From NCBI GenBank assembly GCA_003260075.1, contig QLIY01000012.1, positions 126,811 through 190,810 on the forward strand: a stretch of DNA of 64,000 nucleotides. The letters run 5' to 3'. This stretch comes from Phallusia mammillata. Taxonomy: Eukaryota; Chordata; Ascidiacea; Phlebobranchia; Ascidiidae. A program made the translations under genes and the position numbers. Shown here piece by piece: positions 15,384 to 26,361 of the stretch. Each line of letters begins with the position of its first letter. Position 1 is the stretch's first letter. The notes beneath the pieces are model-generated. The model searched no databases. It was not told the origin of the DNA and saw only the letters and a list, made by a program, of their open reading frames with translations.

Positions 15384-15773
15384 CAACTATAAAGGCGATT
15401 TAGGGGCAAACAGGCGCTTCGGAAACACCATAAAATCGCAATTAAATTTCTTATCCGCCTCCTCACAAGGTTTCACGTGCTGGAGTACGAGACATTGCCC
15501 AAACATAGATTACTTGGAAACAACACCTCTTCAGCCCCGCCAGCACGCCCCGCGAGCACGCCACAGAGCAAAAGAATATCNCAACTATAAAGGCGATTTA
15601 AGGGCAAACAGGCGCTTCGGAAACACCATAAAATCGCAATTAAATTTCTTATCCGCCTCCTCACAAGGTTTCACGTGCTGGAGTACGAGACATTGCCCAA
15701 ACATAGATTACTTGGAAACAACATCTCTTCAGCCCCGCCAACACGCCCCGCGAGCACGCCACAGAGCAAAAGA
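15384..15773. repeat. about 192 bp direct duplication around an undetermined base
   Basis: The segment starting caactataaaggcgattta at 15384 recurs at 15582, immediately after the single N at 15581. The copies are nearly identical (a handful of substitutions). An N placed exactly at the junction suggests two overlapping contig ends or haplotypes that were not merged, so one copy may not exist. It lies about 300 bp upstream of the secreted-protein gene at 16044. Confidence 0.85.
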
Positions 15774-16043
15774 AAAAAAAGGACCTGCACGTTTACCTGT
15801 TTCCATGAGTTTTTTAAAATTTTAGGAAAAAACGAGACCCACATAAAAAAGCTTGCCCGGTCGTTTGGGATTTAATTAGAGCGTAAGTTTTAGCGGTTGT
15901 GCAGATAGATTACACAGTATGTGCAGAAATTAAGGATACTTTGGAGTGTTTAAATAATAATATGCATGTAATTTATTTCAGCTTCTTTTATTTATTTGTC
16001 ATTTGCTTTGCTGTTTCCTTCGTAATTCTACGTAACCGTTACT

Positions 16044-18443
16044 ATGACGAAAACACTTGTTTATGCGGTTCTATTCCTGATCGGAAATGTCGCAGCCTTC
16101 GATGAGGTAGTACAACTAGGTAAGATAAAATAAATATAGTAGAAAAGTTACTCATATCTTTCTTATAAACTTTACCATCGTTGTATACACAACCTCTCAT
16201 AACGCCGTTGAGTTATTTTTTTAAAAACAAAAAATATGTACTGACGTGGCTCTTAATATATAATGATGGCATGTGCATTAACCGAAGCGTTTGAATCATA
16301 AAGGACGTCGCTTTTTTGATCTCATATTTGTAATTACATAAAATATGTCAACTCAAATCAACGCTAAATGCATAAAAATCGATTGACGCGGCATGGAGGT
16401 ATGACGAGTGAGGGCTTTTAGCTAAGTACGGTGAGTGCAAACCGTCGCAATCTTGCGCGCAATCACTTCACGCCATCTCGTTAAAGCAAAGCACGTAAAC
16501 AGGCTTGTGGCGCAAGATTTGTCGGGACCACGCTCCGACCGACACCGAATAAGACCGCGCGAAAACGTTGCGGCCGTCGTTCGCGCGCCGTATAAACGCG
16601 CAGATATCGCATTTTATAGGGGGCAAGGCGTTAAGATTTACACGTGTACGACTCCTAACGGTGTTCATATGTCAAAAATGAAAATCACACATTTACTGTA
16701 AGTAGCAACAAAATATATATTTTTTAAATATCGACTCATTTTTAAATAGACCAAAGGGTCCTGGTCTCTGCCATAAAATGCCTCTTTTTACTTCACTATT
16801 TAATGTTTAACCAGACAGATCCGCACCTAGCATAATTGATAATATTTCTTCTTTTCTAGACCTCGAAGTGTTCAAGTCGATGGCTAAAATGCCGATGCCC
16901 CCAGTGGGGAATACCTTCTTTACCGAATTTGAATTCAAAACATCGAGGTTAGTGGGAAATCAACTAGAAATTAACACTTACTTCGCGAAAAACTATTTTC
17001 TATTTTGCTTTTACTCATATAAAAAAAACTTTAAAAGTTATGCAAATATATTTTTCCAGCAACTCGATAGTCGAGTCTCTATCATACAATGCGACGTATG
17101 TGACACATTTTCCACAAGAACAGCAAGTCACCCTGATGATTCCCATGGACCGAGTTATTATGAGCGGAAGATACTTCAGCTCTCTCCGAATGTAAGAATA
17201 TCCTTCTTTTGATTCCAGTTTACCCCAAAACTCTTCTGTTCGTCAGTGTAGCCTACTGTAGTTTTAAACACGACTTTTACGCGAGTGTCTTCCGCCGGTT
17301 AATGCTTAATAAAATTCTTTTGTTTTATAGATTTGCTCCCCACGATACTGTGTTGATGCAGAATAACTCGGGAACTTATCTTCTTCACATGTATAACGTT
17401 AATCTCAGGGTCAAAATTGGATTTGAATGTAAGTGAGTAAAGTAGTAAAAATTGAGTAAAAAGCTGTCCAAATATGAAAAGTCAAGTTCTCTGTACTTAT
17501 TACGAGTAACTATATGAACAAAAGGGTAATATCACCCTAGAAAATGTGATATTGTGAATTCACATCGTTTATTTGTGTGTATTTTCCAGTCAACTTTCCG
17601 GCCATGATCCTTACAGTACCCGAAGACGAGTGCGTCCCGACAATGCAAGGGATGGGTATAATGCTGAATGAAGACAGCGACGAAAAATCGTCCCTGAGCA
17701 CCAACACGATCAGAGAGCTTCTCGAATTTTCCACGATGGGCGAATTTAAGAAGATGTTTTGCGACGCCATGCGCCTGTAAGTTTTTATATGAATAAGTTC
17801 ATTTCAACAATTGCTATCGTTTAACACAATGGTCGGCAACCGCTGGATCCGCGCGAGGTGTTCGTTACCGGGCCGTATAATTTTTCAGGTTAAATGCTAT
17901 AGAACATTTTGCCCATGTATCCCGGGGTTGATAAACTAATTTAAGCGTTTTCATTGCTAAATATGTAGTTTTTTTGAAGACCGGTCCGCGATAAAATTTC
18001 ACTTTCAAAAATGGTCCGCAGTGCAAAAAAAGGTTGCCGACCCCTGGTTTAACAGATTCAAATTGTGACAATGATACATTTTTTAACCAACGGTTTACCA
18101 ATAAAACATGTTTGCTGCTTAATTTAAAGGAAATCTTTTGCAAACAACATTTAGAATAATCGGAACAGTTATGAGTAGTAGTGCGTTATTGTCCTTATTG
18201 AAGCCGCTTTTAAGTGAGCAAAATTGTTAAAATATAGTTCCCCCAACAACCGTCTTTTTGGCTGTTAAATTTCGACATCATACAAAACAAACTAATTCGT
18301 GCATGCGACAAAAAGTGAAGAAACAGATTATAAACTGAGTTGTAAGACCGGACCGGACGTTTTTGATCGGGCCTGGGTTGGGACTTAGATTTAAAAAAAG
18401 GTTTTATTCCAGGCTGATTTTACACTTGAGCCTATTCGTGCCG

Positions 18444-18514
<71 letters not shown>

Positions 18515-18771
18515 AAAAAAATCCGTTTCGTACCTGATTCCGGGCTTGTACTAATGGGTTCGGGCCCCAATATTTTCAACTATGTTCAACTCTGGCCCGA
18601 TTTCAACTCTGTAATTACATTTTGTAATGCCAATTTTTTCACAGTATTATTATAAGTTTTTAGGTAGAGTAACAAGTTTTACATTTTGGTTTCAGAATTG
18701 CCCAAAGTGGACAGACGTCGGCGATCGCAAAAGCAATTATGAAGCGAATCGATACAACATTGTTCAACTAG
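16044..18771 (+). CDS. unrecognised secreted protein, possibly TULIP-like
   Basis: Six exons join in phase: 16044-16119, 16860-16947, 17060-17191, 17331-17428, 17590-17776 and 18696-18771, giving about 218 residues. Exon 1 encodes a classic signal peptide (hydrophobic core LVYAVLFLIG, likely cut near AA-F). The mature part has two cysteines, an NAT and an NNS glycosylation sequon, and a beta-rich middle with alternating hydrophobics (VTLMIPMDRVIMSGRYF, then YLLHMYNVNLRVKIGF). The C-terminal 50 residues look helical. I know no named family that fits. The layout of a G-x-Y strand followed by a V-x-V strand and terminal helices recalls juvenile-hormone-binding/takeout-type lipid carriers of the TULIP superfamily; that is inference from pattern only. 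Intron 5 carries a hAT-like element and a C tract. Confidence 0.75.
17827..18046. mobile_element. hAT-like non-autonomous element, 220 bp
   Basis: Terminal inverted repeats CAATGGTCGGCAACC and GGTTGCCGACCCCTG bound the element. It is flanked by perfect 8-bp direct repeats GTTTAACA at 17819-17826 and 18047-18054, the target-site duplication length of hAT transposons. It has no coding capacity. Two further copies of the same family lie at 47698 and 48479. It sits in intron 5 of the secreted-protein gene. Confidence 0.9.
18444..18521. repeat. 69-base C tract followed by 9 A
   Basis: Pure C from 18444 to 18512, then A to 18521, in intron 5 of the secreted-protein gene. The surrounding 18334-18610 has imperfect inverted ends (CTGAGTTG and CAACTCTG) and GGGCC-rich arms, so the tract may lie inside another short hAT-like element, but I found no convincing target duplication. 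Confidence 0.9.
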
Positions 18772-19257
18772 CAAAAGGTGAGAATCAACAAATACGGTGT
18801 TAGGCTAAAGCAAACAGCGAGACGAGCAGAAAGAAGAACTTTCAAATGCCAAACCTACCGCAATATGCGCGGAAATTTTGTGCCCACAAATTAATGCTTC
18901 GGTTCACTTGGTGGAAAATCGACGTAAACCACACAATGTTCCCGATACAAAATACTTAGTAAAGGCCACAAAACTCCCGAACAGATGAAGAAGAGCATGT
19001 GAATATACGCACTAAAAATACTATTACGAGGGACACAAAGAAATCTATCAGTCCTTTTATTTCATATAAAAGTCAACACAAGGAAAAATGGCGGAGTCTA
19101 ACGATTCAATCCTGACGAGTAAGCAAATCATTGAGATAGCAACAGATAAGCGGAAAGACATCCAAGCCTAATCCACTGAGCGATAACGTACCTTGCTAAA
19201 ATCTGCCAAAATTGTAAACATTCGGCTGTTTGCGGGTTTGAAAAACAAGTTTCGAGC

Positions 19258-19386
19258 ACGACTTTATAATGTGGCAAATCTGAAGAACGCTATAATTGAG
19301 AAAAGATAAACGGCTCCCCCCCCCCCCACGACTTTATAATGTGGCAAATCTGAAGAACGCTATAATTGAGAAAAGCTAAACGGCTC
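19258..19386. repeat. direct duplication of 59 bp split by a C12 tract
   Basis: The block acgactttataatgtggc... at 19258-19315 is repeated at 19328-19386, with twelve C (19316-19327) exactly between. The copies differ at about one position (gataaa against gctaaa). Confidence 0.92.
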
Positions 19387-20931
19387 TTTTTGCAGTTTAC
19401 AAAGAAACAACAATAAGTAGCCTAACGGGCGAACAGGTGTTACCGCGTCGTTTATAGAAGTATAAGCACCTTAAGGCCCCCAGGGGACATTCGTTCGGCT
19501 ATCAGAGCTAAAATTTTTACTCTGTGTGTGGTAAGGCATAGAATAGCAGTTGAGCTGTCATATTGGCCAACAAACGCTTTAATTTGTGAAATTACTATCA
19601 TTAAAGATAAACTTGAGGGCAACAAGAGATTTTATGCACCACGCGGCATTTATCAGTTGTACCGAACGTATTCTTGACATTTAATAATATTAATTTTAAT
19701 CCACAGAAACGGGAATGAACCAAGACCTCGACAATCATGCAGAAATATATCTTTACTGTACATAACGTTTCCAAATATGTTCCCGAACACACAAGGTGCC
19801 CATGGCGTACAAACAGTCTCGTTATACAGAACATTGGATTTTGTTGTTGTTACTATTATTGTTTGTTGCATTTCTGTCTGCTTCGTTGCTGGTTATTATT
19901 TATAAGTCTGTTAGAGGTTGCTGTATACGGGGTAAAGGACATTTCGCTTTCAAAAATCTGAAAATTATTGTCTTCACACTATGTCCAAAATAACGGGACC
20001 GTTCTTGGTCGACGTGAAAAAGAAGACGTATTTACCAATTGTTTGTTACATTTTATCCGTATGTGTGTGGGCTCTGATGCCATAAATAAAACTGTACTGT
20101 CGTAAATAATTTTCAGTTCCCGCGATGTGAGAATGGTAAATTATAAGTTCTACTGCATTACTTGCGTGATAGGCTGATTGGAATCCACTTGACGATTTAA
20201 AAGGAAACAATGCGATTGCGTTTTGACATGTTGAATCACAGGTTTATTTTCGCTCCTGCAGCTTTCAAACCACATAGTTTCACAAAAGTGCCAATTACTC
20301 GTAATATTTAGGAACATAAATAAGTCCTGGTCAAATATGACCACTGCGGTCGCATACGGCAATAAAGATTACATCACAAAGCAGATTAATTTTTGACAGA
20401 CAGACAACAAAATTAATAACTTGTTTAATTAAAGCGTTCGATTTGTTACCACAAAATGGTTCCAGACATCATAAAGCGAAAGAATGGAAAGAGACAAAGT
20501 TCTTTGGAATTCAGTGCTCTTGAGACCACGAAAACTTTAATCTTAAATAGCCGCATACACAGACAAATTCTGTATTCAAGTTAAATATATACATCGTGAC
20601 CACACACGTACTGAATTGTACGACATAGACTTTCTTGTGCTCTGAGGGTGTGCTTGTATATGTGAACAATTGCAGCGCTCTTGTGATTGCCTTTAGCTCA
20701 TGTAACAAGAACACCTGCAAATCACCACGTTTCTGTAATCGTGATTGACCCTAACACCATTTGACCCCTGGGACATAAACTTTTCGCATGACGAACGTGA
20801 AACTTCGTGGTTGTGACAGATGAGTCAGTTCGAGAGCAGATGTTACAAACACTAGGCAGAGTTCACGACCCTATATGCGTTCGTCATTATGCTTTTTTTC
20901 GAACGGCGAATGTACACGACATACTGTAGTG

Positions 20932-21500
20932 CAGCGGTTCCCAAACTTTTCTAAAAATTTTGCCTGGTGGACCCTTTGCAATTATTTTGATATTTCGCGG
21001 CCCTATAAAAATCAAAGAATGCTATAGGAAAAATGCAAAACCATTGTTTCTTCTAGTACACTAGTGCAGTCACGATTCTTTTTAATGTAACAACTTTCTA
21101 ACTTAGTGGTTTTCAAACTTTTTCATTGTTTTTTCAAAACGGTCACGGACCTTAAGCCTGAAGGTGTATTTTAGCAATACGTAAGCTGATTTTAGCCTAT
21201 TAGGTATGCAAAATTACACATAACAACGATCCAAAGACGGTTTGTGACATCACAGACAAGACAGAAAACATTACGATAGTGCGCAAACAATTGCATTCTT
21301 GACAGTTGTCATGCAACAAAGGTTATCTATTGTATAGTAATGGAGGCAGTGGATCTCTAATTGTACTTTGATTTACACCTATACAGTGACACAAATTGAC
21401 GCCAAATACGACTCCAGAGGAACGTCAACCTTTTCGTGGACCCCGCAAAATTGCTTCACGGACCCCAAAAGGTCCGCGGACCCCAGTTTGGGAACCGCTG
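20932..21500. mobile_element. hAT-like non-autonomous element, 569 bp
   Basis: Ends are CAGCGGTTCCCAAACT and AGTTTGGGAACCGCTG, a perfect 16-bp inverted repeat. The flanks carry an exact 8-bp duplication CTGTAGTG at 20924-20931 and 21501-21508. A second partial end (ttagtggttttcaaactttt, near 21102) lies inside, suggesting nesting or an internal subterminal repeat. No transposase ORF. Confidence 0.92.
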
Positions 21501-22118
21501 CTGTAGTGTCTATTTCGTGAAATCTTAAAAAAACTTGATTGATACTGAGAAACAAACCCACATAGATTATGATCCACATTCCTGAACCATTACAAGAAAA
21601 CAAAACTGAGAACGCATTCAGGGACGGAAAAAATAAAGAATAGATTTGTCAGCTGTAAGACTTTTTTAGTTCCTAATCCAAAACATTTTCGACTCAAATT
21701 TGCATTTATGGTAAATATCGTGTTTGTAAAATGCACCAAGAAACACATATCGCCATAACTCTTCAAATTTGTTAATGTATTTTTGGTCAAACAAACAAAG
21801 GTAGGCTATAACAATCTAACACACGACGAAACAGTCGTTAAGATCATAGCAGAAATAGGGGCATGAATAACTTGTAGTACTTACTTCCCTGTGTGCGTGC
21901 GGGCAAAACCCGGATTGGGGAAAACGTGATCGGGTAATAAGCGATAACAACGCGATATTGCCATGGTAAAACACAGATTAATCAGCCTGACATTGTGGTC
22001 ATCCTGTCAAACGTGTCACGTGACAAATCGATCAATTTTTGGCTTATGAACCCTGCCTCTTCTGTTACCCAACATAGATCAAGTTCTATATTAGGTTTTA
22101 TGAAAAAACACCCAAACC

Positions 22119-22231
22119 TGACAAGAAACAGACAAGACGATATATTTGTAAAGAACATAACGTTTCGACACATCTTATGTAAATCTTAAACGTCATGTTT
22201 TTTACAAATATGTTGTCTCGTCCGTTTCCCG
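22119..22231. repeat. long imperfect inverted repeat (hairpin)
   Basis: About 45 bases around 22119-22163 are the near reverse complement of 22188-22231, separated by roughly 24 bases. Matching cores are ATATTTGTAAAGAACATAACGTTT (left, given here in part) and the complement of AAACGTCATGTTTTTTACAAAT. It could be a degenerate palindromic MITE or a hairpin RNA source; no flanking duplication was recognised. Confidence 0.7.
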
Positions 22232-25139
22232 TCAGAATCTTTATAACAGTTGATCGTGTAGGTAATCTGTTTGTTGAGATTAAGGGCTGTAATATGTTTC
22301 GCGGTAAAGAGAATAGCGTTTGCAAAGTTAAACGACGTTTTAAGTGAAGGCACAAATGAGAAACCTCCAGGTACCAACTGCATATAATTCCACGCACATA
22401 CTTAAACAAGGTGTTTGGTTTGTGCGTTTTAGCGAGTGGTCGAGTCATAACCTAAACCCACATGTTTATTCGTTTACTGGTATCGAAAGCGCCACCTGGC
22501 AAAAGACGTCACGTGGTGGCATTTGTTTATGAATCCCGAGACACCTCTTGCCACAAAGACATAAGCAACTGCTCCTGGGCAAAACGGAAAGACTAAACAA
22601 GTGATTGAAAATTGCGATACGTGATTCTTTCACCACATATAGATCTATATATGTCCATGCCATAACTTGATAACGAAACTGAAAACATACGGCAAATTGC
22701 CGTGGCGATATACATGGACGAGCCCTGATACACATTATTATCAACGACACATCGTCAGTTACGAGATGCTGTTTTTATTTCAGGTTTGGTATATTTTGTT
22801 TCTCGCCTTGCAACAGCGTAAAAGTTTTCAATTCAGATAGAAGGGACTTTGAAACCGAGTTTTACTTTAATTTTTGAATTAGGGACAACATACGTGAATA
22901 GCACAATACGAAACAAAACCGGTTTGGATAAACTTAAATGCTAAAGTAAGGAAAGTTCCACTCCCATTAGCAGCGGTGAAAACGAACACCAGATCGGCAT
23001 GTAATTCGATTATACGACCCCCGGTTTGGGACGTTATCGCCTTAAATTGACAACAAATTGTAGCCTGTTTAGATCTATGTTATGCAGACGGTTATAAATT
23101 TTAAAAATAGATCCACAACACAGCACGATGTCTAATTTTAAGTGGTGGTACCTGTTCGCGGTATCAGCTATCGGAAAAGCTGAGAAAGCTGTGAGATGAG
23201 AGAAACAGCATCGTCCCACTTGTTAACATCTGCGGAAGTAAACGTGACCAACTTCTCAGAAATCCTAAGAAGCGTCTTGAAATCCCTAAAAAGGAGCAAA
23301 GTTGCGAAAACGTTGCCAACACCACTTGTTACATGACAGGTACAACAAGGTGTGCTGTTTTTACTTGCTGTGCAGGCTGGCATTACAGCATAAGGGGCCT
23401 TGAGTCGGTAAAGATTAATAAGCAAGGGGAAAGTTAATCTAAATAAATTCCGAAGTGAAAACAGGACGAATTGTATTTCTTCTTCCACCGAAACTTACTG
23501 TTAGTGCCGGGCAATAATATTTTGTGTTTCGGAAACAAAATTCTTTCACAAGAGTTTGTCTTTCGGTTTATTCATCACACCTACCTCCACTAAAACATAA
23601 ACTTTAAGAAAATGTTTTGGGTGAAAAAGAATTTTTGGGCTTAGGGCGAAAGATGTGTTGGCCCTATCAGCTTTTTTCAAGACAGAAGTAAAGGTTACGT
23701 TTAGGCCGCTTCGGAAATCCCAGATAGAACGATAAGAAAGATCTCGTATTCTTAACAAGAACACTTTGCATAAAATGGCGAAACACATGGGTCCCAAATA
23801 AGAAGCGTTCAAGTAACAAAACCGAAATTCTAGCGTTACAGAAATGAGCAAAATTAAATGTAACATTTGAACTTTTCAACCGCCAGTTTGTATCGTCTGA
23901 CGCATCGCGCGATCACAAAGAGTCGAAGAGAGGAGTAAAATATTCAGACTCGCACTTCTGTTATGACACAACACGGATTAGCGGGGAAAGCAGTCCCGTG
24001 CTCTGCCCTAATTTCAAGGCCCGAAAACCTGCGTGCGCGTGCGAGTTGTGTACATGATAGGTGCATCAACAAACCTTCTTAGCGCGGCCAACCTTTCGGC
24101 GTCGAAGCGATGATGGATGAAGATGAACACAGCACAGCAGTGGAATTTCAAACCCGACGTGATCACTGGGTAGCTGAAATAGACGGCACATGCGAATAAA
24201 ATGACAGGTAAAGTAACAGCTTGAATATCGTTTGATACCTGCTATGTATATAAATATAAATTTGTCCACGATTTGACTCAGCAATATCCTGGTACTGACT
24301 ACATATTGCAAAAATACCGAAAATTATTGTGGTCGTAATCATAAATAGTAAAAAAATATTCTTATACTGCTGTTGCACTTTTCGAGTTTCATGTATCGCC
24401 AGTAAAGGTTTGGAACGTTAAATTGGGGTTGGTTTATTTTGTAAAAAGCAATTTCCGAGTAAGGTGGTATATGGCACACCAAGCCGGATTTAAATTGTTG
24501 CTTTGAGTACTATTTATACAATGGTAGCAATAATCAACTGCCTGGTTTATATACCGTGTAAATGGCGTTTGCCGTTGTCAAGATGATTCATGACTTATGC
24601 CTGGTTTAGAGGTTTAGGTTTGTGTTTAAGCAACCACACAAAACACGACGCTATTCTACCACATGATCATGTACACAATATTGTTTTCTAGTTAGGCAAC
24701 GCATGTTTGTTTGGTTTGAAGCATATGTTTAATTTGGATCATACAGATTAGAGTGCTGAATATTAAAAAATTGTGTGTGCGTTGTCGTTAGGTAATTGGC
24801 TCATAATTGTAGACGATTTAAAACGTGTACATTTGCAGCTGCGTATATTTTTGTTTTAGGTAACAAGAAAACAAAATTTTAAGGTATTTTGTCCTTGCGG
24901 TTCCGTCGCATATCATTCTGTGGACTGGAGGGCGGGACGGTTAAGACGATATTAATTACAGACTGATCCGCGACAGCAATTACAGACTGATCAGAATTTG
25001 CAAAGCTAGACAAGAATGTTGTTTTGTAGTCAAGAGATTGTCGTGACCAAACATACACAATTTTGCTAAGTCGGATTGGTAACAACTGGGATCGTGTCGA
25101 CTATCAACAAGGCGATATATTGCCTGTGGCTAAAGTAAA

Positions 25140-25248
25140 GACTCGTGGATTACTCAGCTATCGTGTATTTTCAGTTGCACAACTTTTGGGGGGGGGGCTT
25201 GACTCGTGGATTACTCAGCTATCGTGTATTTTCAGTTGCACAACTTTT
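25140..25248. repeat. direct duplication of 48 bp split by a G10 tract
   Basis: The block gactcgtggattactcagct... at 25140-25187 recurs at 25201-25248. Between them are ten G (25188-25197) and three further bases. The copies are identical as far as I can read. This is the leftmost of the tracts that read as G rather than C. Confidence 0.93.
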
Positions 25249-26361
25249 ATGTGGAATCGAAAAATGTTTAAAATACAATTCAGGTATAAGGTGCCAAAAT
25301 TGCTTGAGACAGCCAAAAAACGCTATTACGGACTGTTGAAAGAGATTATGAGACTGAAATATTTATGTCATGTTTACTTTGCCAAAGGTGAATAGATATT
25401 GATTTATTTGATTTATTTCCTTCAAGAGTTACGTGTGTGGGAACTTGAAAAAATTTCCAAGTAAAAAAGACGTTGCAATATGCGACAGGCACCAAAAACG
25501 ATTTACGTAAATGAGGAATAAGTAAATCTCCGTAAACAGTCGGCACGACGCAAGCGACACAAAGCGATCCCATTGTACCACCCATTTGACTCGTACCAGT
25601 GTGAGAGTAAATGCCACAAGCCCGTACGCTCCAATACAAAATCGTATCGGTGTATAACAGGCGTTCGGCGATTGCTTATGATGCCGCTGACGGATTTATC
25701 GCCAAACAGGCGTGGTATAAATATTTGAATCAACTTCACGCCCACCCCGCGCTGATTGGATTAGCTACATCAAAATGTTTGTCGAAAATTCAAGAAACAA
25801 GCATTAGAGATAAATAATATGTCAAAACTCGTTTCGCTAAATACAACTTACAACATGAGCTAAAAAGGGTCATACGTTTAAATTTGTGTGATATTTCCTG
25901 CATTTGAATACGCATGGGTTTCTTGGTATGATTCATGTTTATTTTTAGACGCCGTGGGACACATTCTTTACTCTGTGTATTCGGCAATGCTCACCAGAAA
26001 CTACAACTTGCAAATATTACCATATAAAACACCTTCCAAAATTGTCGACCAGTTTAGCCCGGTACCCCGCGACCGTAAGGCAAAAAAAAACATTGTCGCG
26101 AATCACTTACCATGCAATGAGCTTTTGAAAGTTTTGTCTTTGTCTTGAACGTAACCTCTTAGCACGCAGATCTTCAGCTCGTGACCGAGTAGATGACAAC
26201 AAGTTTTGGGCTGCGTTGAGACTATTTTTTGCAATTTGCCGAAGGAACGCAGAGGCTTCCAAGCTTTTGCTATCAGATCTGCATTGTGTAATATATCTAA
26301 TTCAAGTTTATGTTACCACTAAATATTTTAGGATGGCTGCATGTTACAATCTTGCACATAT

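Larger units (their letters stand above)
5068..16043. other. long intergenic stretch without a supported gene
   Basis: No open segment here has exon boundaries, homology or codon character that I could defend. It contains the duplication at 8807-9088, the long C tract at 12546 and the duplicated segment around the undetermined base at 15581, listed separately. The stretch 5880-6250 and 9940-10250 is locally richer in CG than the surroundings. I saw no RNA gene with a clear internal promoter. Confidence 0.6.
18772..26361. other. intergenic stretch without a supported gene
   Basis: No exon chain or recognisable protein was found on either strand. The stretch holds duplications at 19258 and 25140, a hAT-like element at 20932 and a long imperfect hairpin at 22119, each listed separately. 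The open frames here lack splice context and known motifs. Confidence 0.55.

Noticed and set aside
15361-15825. 154-codon open frame with two repeated halves
   Set aside because: It runs across an undetermined base and a probably artificial duplication; the repeat in the protein is the repeat in the DNA.
18334-18610. Further hAT-like element around the C69 tract
   Set aside because: Inverted ends are suggestive (CTGAGTTG/CAACTCTG), but no target duplication matches, so it is mentioned only under the tract.
25063-25395. 110-codon open frame
   Set aside because: Crosses a G tract and the duplicated flank; no known motif and no exon boundaries.
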